Shown here piece after piece: positions 49,456 through 59,038 of a stretch of DNA of 64,000 bases; position 1 is the first letter of the stretch, and every line of letters starts with the position of its first letter. The translations under genes and the position numbers were made by a program. The notes beneath the pieces were generated by a model. The model had not been told where the DNA came from. It saw only the letters and a program-made list of their open reading frames with translations, and made no database searches. Source of the stretch: Candidatus Onthenecus intestinigallinarum (GTDB taxonomy: Bacteria > Bacillota > Clostridia > Christensenellales > Aristaeellaceae); NCBI GenBank assembly GCA_018713325.1, contig DVFJ01000008.1:1-64000 (forward strand), written 5' to 3'.

Positions 49456-49550
49456 GGTCAGGCCTCCTTGGATCGAAACGCGTCGAATGGGGGCGTCGAG
49501 TCCATCCCATTATAGGGCTTTTTGTCCAAGGGCGCAAGGGGAATGCAAAA

Positions 49551-49577
49551 GCCCCGCCGCGCTTTGCGCGGCGGGGC
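49551..49577 (-). terminator. Intrinsic terminator of lipoprotein gene
   Basis: GCCCCGCCGCGC-TTT(AAA)-GCGCGGCGGGGC; minus-strand U tract. Confidence 0.75.
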
Positions 49578-49585
49578 GATGGGGC

Positions 49586-50233
49586 TCAGGGGGCCTCGAA
49601 GGCGACCGTCGCGAACTGGACGAAGTCCATGCCGTCGAAGGCCGCGGGGTCGGCAAAGTCGTCCAGCGCATAGCTGCGCATGGCCGTGCCCGCGTCGCGG
49701 ACCCAGAACGCGACGGGGATCTCATCGCCCGCCCGCGCAGGCACAAAGTCCTGCAAGAAGCCCTGGGTGGAGGAGGTGAACGCGTCCTCCGGGGCGGCCT
49801 GCGCCGAGTAGGACGCGGATGCGCCGTCCACGCGCAGGTGCAGCGCCAGGCCGCCGTCCTCGCGCACGCGCAGGGAGACCGTGCCCTCCGCCTGCGCGGC
49901 GTCGCCGTCCCACGTCAGACCGCCGCCGTCGCACAGGGTCCACGCCCCGTCCTCCAGGCGGTAGACGTTGAGCGAGAGGCCCGCGGCGCCCTCCGGCATG
50001 CGGAAGGAGAGGATCAGGGCGTCGCCTTCCAGGCCCAGCGCACGCAGGAGGGCTTCTCCTTCGTCCGAGAGCGCGACGGGACCGACGCCGCCCTCGTCGG
50101 AAGCGGCCTCGCGCACTTGCAGGATGTCCGACAGCGTCTGTTGCAGGCGGGACGAGGCCGAGGCGCAGCCGCTGAGCGAGACGAGCAGCAGCGCCAGCGC
50201 GGCGGCCAGCGACCGTTTCAGGCATGGGGTCAT
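49586..50233 (-). CDS. Hypothetical lipoprotein
   Basis: Lipobox signal peptide MTPCLKRSLAAALALLLVSLSGCASA. Confidence 0.7.
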   Translation of the reverse strand: MTPCLKRSLAAALALLLVSLSGCASASSRLQQTLSDILQVREAASDEGGVGPVALSDEGEALLRALGLEGDALILSFRMPEGAAGLSLNVYRLEDGAWTLCDGGGLTWDGDAAQAEGTVSLRVREDGGLALHLRVDGASASYSAQAAPEDAFTSSTQGFLQDFVPARAGDEIPVAFWVRDAGTAMRSYALDDFADPAAFDGMDFVQFATVAFEAP

Positions 50234-50315
50234 GGGAATCCCTCCTCGGGCAAAGTCCGGCGCGCCGGGCGCGTCCGTCTGCCTCTAGGATAGCATGGAT
50301 CCCCCGAAATGTCCA

Positions 50316-50996
50316 TCACAACTTCGGCAGCGCCCCGCACTCGGGTAGGCCGCCGAAGGGGAAGGGAATGCCCATCGCGTCGTACTTGGCCTGGCACAGC
50401 TTGCGGAAGGGCAGCAGCTCCACCTTGCGCACGCAGCGCGTGCGCTCGCCCAGCGCGTAGAGCGCGCGCAGGTCGTCCGGATCGTCCGTGACGGTCGGGA
50501 TGACGACACGGCGCAGCCACGTGTCGATGCCGCGCGCGTCCAGCTCCCGCAAAAAGCGCTCCGGGCCCGCGATGGGGCAGCCGACGTGGCGGCGGTAGAG
50601 CGCGTCGGTGGGCATCTTGTGGTCGAGCAGGCACAGGTCGGTCGCGTCCAGCACGGAGAGCGCCTCGTCCGTGACGATGCAGCCGGAGGTGTCCAGCGCG
50701 GTGTGGATGCCCTCCGCGCGGCAGCGCTGAAACAGCGCGCGCACGAAGGCGCTCTGCAGCAGCGGCTCGCCGCCGGAGACCGTGAGGCCGCCCTCCGCGC
50801 CGAAGTAGTCGCGGCAGCGCAGTACGCGCTCCAGCAGCGCGCCGTCGTCCGTCTCCGTGCCGCCGGCCGGGTCCCACGTGTCCGGGTTGTGGCAGCACGC
50901 GCAGCGCAGCGGGCAGCCCTGCAGGAAGATCACAAAGCGGATGCCCGGCCCGTCGAGCGTGCTGAAGGACTGGATGGAGTGGATGCGCCCGCGCAT
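50316..50996 (-). CDS. pflA: Pyruvate formate-lyase activating enzyme
   Basis: GRIHSIQSFSTLDGPGIRFVIFLQGCPLRCACCHNPDTWD (radical SAM CxxxCxxC). Confidence 0.96.
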   Translation of the reverse strand: MRGRIHSIQSFSTLDGPGIRFVIFLQGCPLRCACCHNPDTWDPAGGTETDDGALLERVLRCRDYFGAEGGLTVSGGEPLLQSAFVRALFQRCRAEGIHTALDTSGCIVTDEALSVLDATDLCLLDHKMPTDALYRRHVGCPIAGPERFLRELDARGIDTWLRRVVIPTVTDDPDDLRALYALGERTRCVRKVELLPFRKLCQAKYDAMGIPFPFGGLPECGALPKL

Positions 50997-51009
50997 GGAC
51001 CCGCCCCCT

Positions 51010-53244
51010 TTACATCGCCTCGTGGAACGTGCGGCGGATGACCTCGCGCTGCTGCTCGCGCGAGAGCTTGACGAAGTTGACCGCGTAGCCGGAGACGCGG
51101 ATGGTCAGGTTCGGATAGTTCTCCGGGTGCTCATAGGCGTCCTGCAGCAGCGCGCGGTTCATGACGTTGACGTTGATGTGGTGCGCGCCGCGGCCGAAGT
51201 AGGCGTCCAGCAGCGTGCACAGGTTGCGCTCGCGCGCCTCGGGCGTCGGGCCCAGCGCGTCCGGCACGATGGAGAACGTGTTGGAGATGCCGTCGCGGCA
51301 GTCCGCATAGGGCAGCTTGGCCACGGAGTTGAGCGAGGCGGCCGCGCCGCACAGCTCGCGCCCGTGCATGGGGTTTGCGCCCGGCGCGAAGGGCTCGCCC
51401 TGCTTTCTGCCGTCGGGCGTGGCGGCCGTCTTTTTGCCGTAGACGACGTTGGAGGTGATCGTCAGCACCGACAGCGTGTGCTCCGCGCCGCGGTAGGCCG
51501 GCGTCTTGCGCAGCTCCCGGATCATCTCCTGCACCAGGCGCACGGCGATGCCGTCCACGCGGTCGTCGTCGTTGCCGAATGTGGGGAAGTCGCCCTCGCG
51601 CGTGAAGTCCACGATGTAGCCGTCCGCGTCGCGCACGGGCCGCACGCGGGCGTAGCGGATGGCGCTCAGCGAGTCGGCCAGCACCGACAGCCCCGCCACG
51701 CCGAAGGCCATGTAGCGGTGCACATCCGTGTCGTGCAGCGCCATCTGCGTCTTTTCGTAGGCGTACTTGTCGTGCATGTAGTGGATGACGTTCATCGTGT
51801 TCACATACAGCTCGCACAGCCACGTGCGGTAGGCCGCAAAGCGCTCGTACACGCGCTCAAAGTCCAGCACGTCGCCGTCCATCACGTCCATGCGCGGGCC
51901 GATGTCCAGGCCCGAGAGCGTGTCGTGCCCGCCGTTGAGCGCCAGCAGCAGCAGCTTGGGCAGGTTGCACCGCGCGCCGAAGAACTGCATCTCCTTGCCC
52001 AGGCGCATCGCCGACACGCAGCAGGCGATGCCGTAGTCGTCGCCGTACAGCGGGCGCATGAGGTCGTCGTTTTCATACTGGATGGCGCTCGTCTGGCAGG
52101 AGACGCGCGCGCAGTAGCGCTTGAACGCCTCGGGCAGCGCGCGCGCGTAGAGCGCGGTCAGGTTCGGCTCGGGCGCGGGGCCGAGGTTGTGCAGCGTGTG
52201 GAGCATGCGGAAGGCGTTCTTCGTCACCAGCGTGCGCCCGTCCTCGCCCATGCCGCCGACGCTCTCGGTGATCCACATGGGATCGCCGCCGAACAGCTCG
52301 TTGTACTCGGGCGTGCGCAGGTGGCGGGCCATGCGCAGCTTCATGACGAAGTCGTCCATCAGCTCCTGCGCGCGCTCCTCGGTCAGCGTGCCGCGCGCCA
52401 GGTCGCGTTCGATGTAGATGTCCAGGAAGGTCGACACGCGCCCCAGCGACATGGCCGCGCCGTTCTGCTCCTTGATGGAGGCCAGGTAGCCGAAGTACGT
52501 CCACTGGATGGCCTCCTGCGCGGTGGCGGCCGGGCCGGCGATGTCGATGCCATAGAGCGCGGCCATCTCCTTCGTCTTTTGCAGGAAGGCGATCTGCTGG
52601 AACAGCTCCTCGCTCTGGCGGACGGTCTCGTAGTCCATCGTGCGCCGGCCCAGGGCGCGCTTGTCGCGCTGCTTCTCCTCGATCAGGCGGTCGATGCCGT
52701 AGAGCGCCACGCGCCGGTAGTCGCCGATGATGCGCCCGCGGCCGTAGGCGTCCGGCAGGCCCGTGATCACGCCAATCTTGCGCGCGCGGCGCATGTCGTC
52801 CGTGTAGACGCGGTAGACGCCGTCGTTGTGCGTGGTGCGGTAGAGAAACTCATCCTTGAGCTTGGGCGACATCTCGTAGCCGTAGGCGCGGCAGGCGCCC
52901 TCGGCCATGCGCATGCCGCCGAAGGGGTTGACGCCGCGGCGCAGCGGAGCCTCGGTCTGCAGGCCCACGATCAACTCCTCGTCCCGGTCCAGGTAGCCCG
53001 GCGCGTAGTTGAGCAGGCTCGTGGCCACGTCCGTATTGATCGACAGCACGCCGCCGCGCGCCTGTTCTTCCCTTTGCAGCGCGTGCAGCTTGTCCATCAG
53101 GCGCGTCGTGCGCGCGGTCGGCCCGCACAGGAAGCCCTCGCCGCCCGTGTAGGGCGTGTAATTCCGCTGAATGAAGTCGCGCACGTCGATGCGCTCCTGC
53201 CAGACGCCGGGGACAAAGCCCTCGTATGCCGGATGATTGGCCAT
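51010..53244 (-). CDS. pflB: Formate C-acetyltransferase (pyruvate formate-lyase)
   Basis: [50 protein letters not shown], adjacent CC (IACCVSAM), glycyl-radical motif [14 protein letters not shown]; trimmed to internal ATG 53244. Confidence 0.97.
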   Translation of the reverse strand: MANHPAYEGFVPGVWQERIDVRDFIQRNYTPYTGGEGFLCGPTARTTRLMDKLHALQREEQARGGVLSINTDVATSLLNYAPGYLDRDEELIVGLQTEAPLRRGVNPFGGMRMAEGACRAYGYEMSPKLKDEFLYRTTHNDGVYRVYTDDMRRARKIGVITGLPDAYGRGRIIGDYRRVALYGIDRLIEEKQRDKRALGRRTMDYETVRQSEELFQQIAFLQKTKEMAALYGIDIAGPAATAQEAIQWTYFGYLASIKEQNGAAMSLGRVSTFLDIYIERDLARGTLTEERAQELMDDFVMKLRMARHLRTPEYNELFGGDPMWITESVGGMGEDGRTLVTKNAFRMLHTLHNLGPAPEPNLTALYARALPEAFKRYCARVSCQTSAIQYENDDLMRPLYGDDYGIACCVSAMRLGKEMQFFGARCNLPKLLLLALNGGHDTLSGLDIGPRMDVMDGDVLDFERVYERFAAYRTWLCELYVNTMNVIHYMHDKYAYEKTQMALHDTDVHRYMAFGVAGLSVLADSLSAIRYARVRPVRDADGYIVDFTREGDFPTFGNDDDRVDGIAVRLVQEMIRELRKTPAYRGAEHTLSVLTITSNVVYGKKTAATPDGRKQGEPFAPGANPMHGRELCGAAASLNSVAKLPYADCRDGISNTFSIVPDALGPTPEARERNLCTLLDAYFGRGAHHINVNVMNRALLQDAYEHPENYPNLTIRVSGYAVNFVKLSREQQREVIRRTFHEAM

Positions 53245-53278
53245 GACGGTCACCTCGTTACATTGCTGCCGGGAATGC

Positions 53279-53308
53279 AAAAAGGGCAATCCCAGCGCGG
53301 GATTGCCC
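53279..53308 (-). terminator. Riboswitch-controlled intrinsic terminator in pflB leader
   Basis: Minus strand GGGCAATCCC-GCGCT-GGGATTGCCC-TTTTT, upstream of the pflB start. Confidence 0.85.
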
Positions 53309-53374
53309 AGACGGTCGGCATTTACGCCCCATGCTCCCCCGCGGTTGCCCGCGTGAAATCCGTCAGTCACATGA
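53304..53374 (-). ncRNA. ZTP (pfl motif) riboswitch aptamer
   Basis: Minus strand CATGTGACTGACGG...CGCGG-GCAA-CCGCG-GGGGAGCATG...CCGTCTGGGCA, matching remembered conserved GUGACUGRCGG / GGGGAGC / CCGYCUGGGCA elements. Confidence 0.9.
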
Positions 53375-53383
53375 AGCTTCATC

Positions 53384-53412
53384 AGTATATCAGACGCACG
53401 GCGCGTTGTCAA
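53384..53412 (-). promoter_or_regulatory. Promoter of pflB
   Basis: Minus strand TTGACA (53412-53407), 17-bp spacer, TATACT (53389-53384). Confidence 0.85.
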
Positions 53413-53890
53413 TGGCGCAATTGCGCCCCTCGAGCGCGAGCAGGAAGCGCTTCTTGTCCAGCCCGCCCGCATAGCCGGTCAGGCCGCCGCCCGTGCCGAC
53501 GACGCGATGGCAGGGGATGAGCAGGCTGATGGGGTTGCGCGAGACCGCCGCGCCCACGGCGCGCGCGCCCGCGCCCATCGCCCGGGCGATGTCGCCATAG
53601 GTCGTGATCTGCCCATAGGGGATGGCGCACAGCCGCGCCCACACCGCGCGCTGAAACGGCGTGCCGCCGGGCGCGATGGGCAGGTCCATCGCCGGCGCTT
53701 CGCCGCGGAAGTAGCGCTCCAGCCAGCCTGCGGCCCGCGCAAAGACGGGCAGCGCGTCGTTCCAGGCGGGGTCGCGCAGCCCCGCGGCAAAGTATTTTTG
53801 TCCCTCGAACCACAGCCCCGTGATGCGTTCGCCGTCGCTGGCGAGCGTGACGGGCCCCAGCGGGGTGGAGAGCTGCGTCGCATAGCGCAT
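53390..53890 (-). CDS. ogt: Methylated-DNA--[protein]-cysteine S-methyltransferase
   Basis: [68 protein letters not shown]. Confidence 0.96.
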   Translation of the reverse strand: MRYATQLSTPLGPVTLASDGERITGLWFEGQKYFAAGLRDPAWNDALPVFARAAGWLERYFRGEAPAMDLPIAPGGTPFQRAVWARLCAIPYGQITTYGDIARAMGAGARAVGAAVSRNPISLLIPCHRVVGTGGGLTGYAGGLDKKRFLLALEGRNCAIDNAPCV

Positions 53891-53907
53891 GGCGGTTCCC
53901 CCTCTCG

Positions 53908-54378
53908 TCACTCGTGGCGCTTGCAGGTCATCTCCCGGGCGCAAAGGCGCAGCACCGTCACAGAGCGGAGCATCGCCTCGTCAAACGTCCAGTCCGCGCG
54001 CCCGGTCATGTGGCGCATGATGACGCCCAGCGCCTCGCGCTTGGCCGTGGACTCCTCGACGAACTGCACCGTCCCTTCGCCCATGACGCTCTCAAACGCA
54101 AACGAACAGTCGCACCCGCGTTCCCCTGTGCGCAGCAGGTGGGCCGTATCCAGCTCAAATGCGGCCTCGGGATTCTGGCGCAGCACGTCCAGCTTGCGCC
54201 CCTCGCGCGCGCAGTGAAAGTAAAACACGCCCTGTCCCTCTTCCCGGCGGTAGCCGAAGTTCATCGGCACGACGTACGCGCGCCCCGCGTCCACCAGGCC
54301 CAGGCGGCAGCAGTCGCAGCGGGCGATCACCTCGTCGATGCGTGCGGGCTCGACGATCTCGCGGTCCTTGCGGCGCAT
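53908..54378 (-). CDS. Pyridoxamine 5'-phosphate oxidase family protein
   Basis: CDCCRLGLVDAGRAYVVPMNFGY, FYFHCAREGRKLDVLRQNPEAAFELD. Confidence 0.88.
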   Translation of the reverse strand: MRRKDREIVEPARIDEVIARCDCCRLGLVDAGRAYVVPMNFGYRREEGQGVFYFHCAREGRKLDVLRQNPEAAFELDTAHLLRTGERGCDCSFAFESVMGEGTVQFVEESTAKREALGVIMRHMTGRADWTFDEAMLRSVTVLRLCAREMTCKRHE

Positions 54379-54475
54379 GGCCGGTTCCCCCCTTTTCCCT
54401 CGTATGGGGATATTATACAACGCGCGGCGGCATACGGCAAGGGCGGGACGGACGCGCGTCCGCCCCGCCCCGGGG

Positions 54476-54646
54476 TCATGGCTTGGGGTAGTGCTTTTTC
54501 ACAAAGTCGCGAAACGCCTTGCCCGTGCGCAGCTCTCCCGCGCGCTGCTGTACCGCGCCCTGGATGTAGTCGGGCAGGGAGCGGAACAGGTCGCGCGCCT
54601 CCCTGTCGTCGGCCAGCAGGTCGTACAGGTCCGTATGTTCGTCCAT
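54476..54646 (-). CDS. Small conserved hypothetical protein (56 aa)
   Basis: Below the ORF-track cutoff; my translation: MDEHTDLYDLLADDREARDLFRSLPDYIQGAVQQRAGELRTGKAFRDFVKKHYPKP. Confidence 0.65.
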   Translation of the reverse strand: MDEHTDLYDLLADDREARDLFRSLPDYIQGAVQQRAGELRTGKAFRDFVKKHYPKP

Positions 54647-54783
54647 GCGATCACCTCGCGCTTAGTGTGAGCGCGTCGCCCGGACGTATGCTGGAAATCG
54701 CTTCTAGCACAGGAATACGGTGACTTTTGCAGACAAATATGCTAAAATAGGCGCAGAGAATATCGGCCAAAGGGGCGAAGCAC

Positions 54784-56307
54784 ATGCGATACTTGCTGGG
54801 CGTGGACTTGGGCACCTCGGGAACGAAGACGGTGCTCTTTGACGAGACGGGGCGCGCGGCCGCGAGCCATACGGCCGAATACCCGATGCTCCAGCCGCAA
54901 AACGGCTGGGCCGAGCAGCGCCCGGAGGACTGGTACGCGGCCGTGTGCGAGGGCGCGCGCGCCGTGCTATGCAAGGCGGGCGTGCGCGCGGCCGATGTGG
55001 TGTCCGTCGGCCTGTCGGGGCAGATGCATGGCCTGGTGATGCTGGATGAGCGCGGCCAGGCGCTGCGCCCGTGCATCCTGTGGTGCGACCAGCGCACGGG
55101 CGCGCAGGCCGAGCGCATGAAGGCGCTCGTGGGCGCGCAGCGGCTGATCGAGCTGACGGCCAATCCGGCGATGGCGGGCTTCACGGCCGCGAAGATCCTC
55201 TGGGTGCAGGAGCACGAGCCGGCGCTGTACGCGCGCTGCCGGCACATCCTGCTGCCCAAGGACTACATCCGCTACCGGCTCACGGGCGAGATCGCCACGG
55301 AGGTATCCGACGCGTCGGGCACGCAGTTGATGGATGTGGCGCACCGCTGCTGGTCGCGGGAGGTGCTGGAGCGCCTGTCGATCGACGCGGCGCTGCTGCC
55401 GCCGGTCTATGAGTCGCCCGAGGTCACGGGCCGCGTGCACGCGCAGGCGGCGCAGGATACGGGCCTGATGCAGGGCACGCCGGTCGTCGGCGGCGCGGCG
55501 GACAACTCTGCGGCCGCGGTCGGCACGGGCGTCGTGCGCGCGGGCACGGCGTTCACGACGCTGGGTACGTCGGGCGTGGTCTACGCCATCTCCGACGACG
55601 TGTCCATCGACCCGCAGGGGCGCATCCATACGCTGTGCGCGTCCGTGCCCGGCAAGTGGACGGCCATGAGCTGCACGCTGGCGGCGGGGTTGTCGCTGCG
55701 CTGGCTGCGCGACGCCTGCTGCGAGGGCGAGGTGCAGCGCGCGGCGCAGGCGGGCGTTGACCCCTATGTGCTGATGGGCGACATGGCCGCAGGCGTGCCG
55801 CTGGGCGCGGACCGGCTGCTCTACCTGCCCTATCTGATGGGCGAGCGCTGCCCGCACCCCGATCCGGACTGCCGCGGCGTGTTCTTCGGCCTGTCGGCGA
55901 TGCACACGCGCGCGCACCTGGTGCGCGCGGTCATGGAGGGCGTGGCCTACTCGCAGGCCGAGTGCGTGGAGGTCTTCCGCGAGATGGGCGTGCCGGTGGA
56001 GCGCATGACCGCCTGCGGCGGCGGCGCGCGCAGCCCGCTGTGGCGGCAGATGCTGGCCGATCTGTACGGCTGCCCGGTGGCGACGCTGGCGGTGGACGAG
56101 GGTCCGGCGCTGGGCGCGGCGATCCTGGCGGGCGTAGGCGCGGGCGTGTATGCCGACGTGGCCGAGGCGGCGGATGCGCTGGTGCGCCCGGCGGGCGCGC
56201 AGCAGCCGGACGCGGCGGCGCACGCGGCCTATCAGCCGTACTTTGCGCTCTATAAGCGCCTGTATCGGGATCTTCGCGAGGACTTCACGGCGCTGGCGCG
56301 CCTGTAA
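54784..56307 (+). CDS. xylB: Xylulokinase
   Basis: YLLGVDLGTSGTKTVLFDETGR, QNGWAEQRPEDWYAAV, GLSGQMHGLVMLDERGQALRPCILWCDQRT, TLGTSGVVYA, GGGARSPLWRQMLADLYG. Confidence 0.96.
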   Translation: MRYLLGVDLGTSGTKTVLFDETGRAAASHTAEYPMLQPQNGWAEQRPEDWYAAVCEGARAVLCKAGVRAADVVSVGLSGQMHGLVMLDERGQALRPCILWCDQRTGAQAERMKALVGAQRLIELTANPAMAGFTAAKILWVQEHEPALYARCRHILLPKDYIRYRLTGEIATEVSDASGTQLMDVAHRCWSREVLERLSIDAALLPPVYESPEVTGRVHAQAAQDTGLMQGTPVVGGAADNSAAAVGTGVVRAGTAFTTLGTSGVVYAISDDVSIDPQGRIHTLCASVPGKWTAMSCTLAAGLSLRWLRDACCEGEVQRAAQAGVDPYVLMGDMAAGVPLGADRLLYLPYLMGERCPHPDPDCRGVFFGLSAMHTRAHLVRAVMEGVAYSQAECVEVFREMGVPVERMTACGGGARSPLWRQMLADLYGCPVATLAVDEGPALGAAILAGVGAGVYADVAEAADALVRPAGAQQPDAAAHAAYQPYFALYKRLYRDLREDFTALARL

Positions 56308-56320
56308 GGGAGGTGCGGCG

Positions 56321-56734
56321 ATGAATTTTTTCGACGACCTGAAGGCGCGGCTGGAGCGTTTCATGCAGGGACGCTACGGACTGGACGCGCTCTCCCGCAC
56401 GCTGCTGTATGCGGCGCTTCCGGCGCTGCTGCTGGGCGCGCTGCCGTATCTGGGGCTGCTGTCGCTGCTGGCCTATGCCATGCTGGGCTGGGCGCTGTTT
56501 CGCATCCTGTCCACGAACTTCACCGGCCGGCGCATGGAAAACGAAAAGTTTCTGCTGCTTTCACAGCCGGCGCGCCGCAGGGCGACGGAGCTGTACAACC
56601 GCTTCAAAAACCGCGACAAGTACGCCTATTTCTCCTGCCCGAAGTGCCATGCGAAGCTGCGCGTGCCCAAGGGCGTAGGGGAGATCACCGTCACCTGCAA
56701 GATGTGCGGGCACAAGTTTGACAAGCGCGTGTGA
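56321..56734 (+). CDS. Membrane protein with C-terminal zinc-ribbon
   Basis: Hydrophobic hairpin plus CPKCHAKLRVPKGVGEITVTCKMCGHKF. Confidence 0.75.
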   Translation: MNFFDDLKARLERFMQGRYGLDALSRTLLYAALPALLLGALPYLGLLSLLAYAMLGWALFRILSTNFTGRRMENEKFLLLSQPARRRATELYNRFKNRDKYAYFSCPKCHAKLRVPKGVGEITVTCKMCGHKFDKRV

Positions 56735-56757
56735 GACGCCCAAAGGAAGTGAAGACC

Positions 56758-56958
56758 ATGCGCCGGCAGGGTATGTACCGGCTGAGCGGGGCCGTCCTGG
56801 TCCTGATCTGGACGGCCTACTATTACGCCAAGCGCTCGACGGGCGGACTGGTGGACGCTCGGGATCGCCTGGTGTGCGGGGCCGTCGCCCTGCTGTGTAT
56901 CGGGATCGTGATTCACTGGCTCGTGCAGTATGTGCAAACCCGCAGGTCGGGACGCTGA
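56758..56958 (+). CDS. Small membrane protein
   Basis: 66 aa with two hydrophobic segments; ATG 56758. Confidence 0.5.
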   Translation: MRRQGMYRLSGAVLVLIWTAYYYAKRSTGGLVDARDRLVCGAVALLCIGIVIHWLVQYVQTRRSGR

Positions 56959-56973
56959 CCCTTTGGAGGCACG

Positions 56974-57018
56974 AAAGGCCGCCGTCTCTCGCCATCGGTC
57001 GAGAAACGGCGGCCTTTT
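56974..57018. terminator. Bidirectional intrinsic terminator
   Basis: AAAGGCCGCCGT...ACGGCGGCCTTTT. Confidence 0.75.
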
Positions 57019-57031
57019 ATGGCATGCGGGC

Positions 57032-57721
57032 TCACTTGTCCGCGTGGCTGCCCGCACGGGTGATGCGGCGGTAGCACAGCAGGCCCAGCGCGCTCAGGAG
57101 CGCCGTGCCCACGAAGACGGCGGCGGCGAACAGGTAGTTCTGCTCGCCCAGCGCGCTGCCGCCGACCGTCGAGGTGATGATCGAGGGAATGCGCGCCACG
57201 CCCGTAATCAGCAGCACGCCGGGCATGCGCAGGCGCGTCAGGCCCAGGCCGTAGTTGAGCAGGTCCTTGGGCGAGCCGGGGATGAAGAACACGATGAAGA
57301 GGATCAGGCGCAGCCGTTCGCGGTTTTGCAGGAAGGAGAGCGAATCGATCTGCTCCTGTTTGAAGAACGCGCGCATCAGCCGTGGGCCGAAGCGGCGCGT
57401 GACCGCCATGACCAGCGCGCATCCGAGCACGGCGCCGGTCAGGCACAGCAGCATGCCCTGCCATGCGCCGAACGCATACCCCGCGGCGATTTCCAGCGGT
57501 TCCCCGGGCAGCACGGCCACGACGACCTGCAGCATCATCAGGCCCACACAGGCCAGGCCGCCCAGCACGCCCTGCTCCTGCACCCACATGCGAAAGGCGT
57601 GCGGATCCTCCGCGATCTGCATCAGCGGACCGAGCAGCCACAGCGCCAGCGGGATCAGGCAACAGAGGACGGCGAGAAGCAGCGCGAGGGCCTTGAGCTG
57701 TTTGGGAGAAATTCTGTTCAA
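57032..57721 (-). CDS. TVP38/TMEM64 (VTT/DedA-like) membrane protein
   Basis: LPGEPLEIAAGYAFGAWQGMLLCLTGAVLGCALVMAVTRRFG, FFIPGSPKDLLNYGLGLTRL; likely TTG start. Confidence 0.88.
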   Translation of the reverse strand: MNRISPKQLKALALLLAVLCCLIPLALWLLGPLMQIAEDPHAFRMWVQEQGVLGGLACVGLMMLQVVVAVLPGEPLEIAAGYAFGAWQGMLLCLTGAVLGCALVMAVTRRFGPRLMRAFFKQEQIDSLSFLQNRERLRLILFIVFFIPGSPKDLLNYGLGLTRLRMPGVLLITGVARIPSIITSTVGGSALGEQNYLFAAAVFVGTALLSALGLLCYRRITRAGSHADK

Positions 57722-57781
57722 CGGGGGACACGCTCCTTCTGTGGAAATTTTTCGGCCTGTGCAAAGCATAGCGCGGGAGAT

Positions 57782-59038
57782 TCAACTTTTCTTCTGATCG
57801 TCGGAGGAAAGACCGTCCGATACCGGGCACAGCAGCGCTGTCGCGCGCGCGCCGCCCTGCGCGGGGTTGTCGAGGGTCAGCTGACCGCCGTGGCGCTCGC
57901 ACAGCACGCGGCAGATGTACAGCCCAAGACCAAAGTGCGCGCCCTGCGCGCCGTTTCCAAAGGGACGCAGTTCGCCGTCCAGCAGTCGCGCAGGGAAACC
58001 GGGCCCGTCATCCCAGACGGTCAGGCGCAGCGCGCCGCTGCTTGCGCCGCACTGTATGCGCACGGTGGAGCGCGCAAAGCGCAGGGCATTGGACAGCAGG
58101 TTGTCCAGCGCGCGCGCGGCGATGTCGGCATCCACGCAAAGCGGCGCGTCCGCATCTTCTGTCTCGAACGCCAGCGCGATGCGGTCGCCACACAGCGCCT
58201 GCGCGCTGGCACGCAGGGCGGCGGCTATCGCGCCGCAGGAGATCGACCTCGGCTGAGGCGCGATGTCCTCCAGGCGCAGCAGCTGGTTCATGCCGTCCAC
58301 GTAGCGCTCCAGCCGGGCGGCATGCGCGTCCATGACCTCGAGCGCGGCAAGCGCCTTGTCCACCGGCATGCGCCCGCCGGGCAGGTGTGCGCGCAGCAGA
58401 TCCGTCTGCCCGCGCAGCACGGTCAACGGCGTGCGCAGGTCGTGCGCGAGCGCGGCGTCGAGGCGGCGCCGTTCTTCGGCAGCGCGCCAGGCGGCGCGCT
58501 CGTTCTGTTCCAACGCCGCGCGCATGCGCTCAAAGGCCGCGCACAGTCGGCCGAGCTCATCAGTCCGGTCATAGGCCACGTGAAAGTCCAGGTCGTTTTG
58601 CGCGATGCGCTGCGAGGCGTCGCGCAGCAGCACAAGCGGCGCGCGCAGCCGGCGCTTGTAAAACGACAGGCTGCATGCGGCGACGCTGCTCAGCAGGCAC
58701 GCGGGAATCGAGAGCGTCTGCAGCGCGCGCACGACGCCGACGCACACGCGATCGTGCGGGGAGAGTGGAACGATTTGCAGCATCGTACCTTCCAGCGTCA
58801 CCTGATAGGCCGCTACGTCTGAAAGGGAGAGATAGACGCGCCCGTCGACGGGCGGTTGCTCGAAATAGAGCGTCGCATAGGCGGCGTACAGGCCGTTCAT
58901 CGTGTTTCCCAGCGCCGCAAGCAGCGCGAAGCAGACGGCTGCGCCCGCGAGCAGATAGAGCAGGATGTACAGTGAAAAGGCCCGACGCAGCGGCAGGTTG
59001 CGAAGCCACGTGCGCAAGCCGCTCCTTATTTTGCCCAT
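57782..59038 (-). CDS. Sensor histidine kinase
   Basis: HAMP-like region, LDAALAHDLRTPLTVLRGQTDLLR (H box), DNLLSNALRFA (N box), DDGPGFP, GLGLYICRVLCERHGG. Confidence 0.95.
   Translation of the reverse strand: MGKIRSGLRTWLRNLPLRRAFSLYILLYLLAGAAVCFALLAALGNTMNGLYAAYATLYFEQPPVDGRVYLSLSDVAAYQVTLEGTMLQIVPLSPHDRVCVGVVRALQTLSIPACLLSSVAACSLSFYKRRLRAPLVLLRDASQRIAQNDLDFHVAYDRTDELGRLCAAFERMRAALEQNERAAWRAAEERRRLDAALAHDLRTPLTVLRGQTDLLRAHLPGGRMPVDKALAALEVMDAHAARLERYVDGMNQLLRLEDIAPQPRSISCGAIAAALRASAQALCGDRIALAFETEDADAPLCVDADIAARALDNLLSNALRFARSTVRIQCGASSGALRLTVWDDGPGFPARLLDGELRPFGNGAQGAHFGLGLYICRVLCERHGGQLTLDNPAQGGARATALLCPVSDGLSSDDQKKS

Noticed and set aside
53245-53472. N-terminal extension or leader peptide of pflB ([11 protein letters not shown]...CNEVTV)
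   Set aside because: Overlaps ogt and the ZTP riboswitch/terminator; PflB homology begins at ATG 53244.
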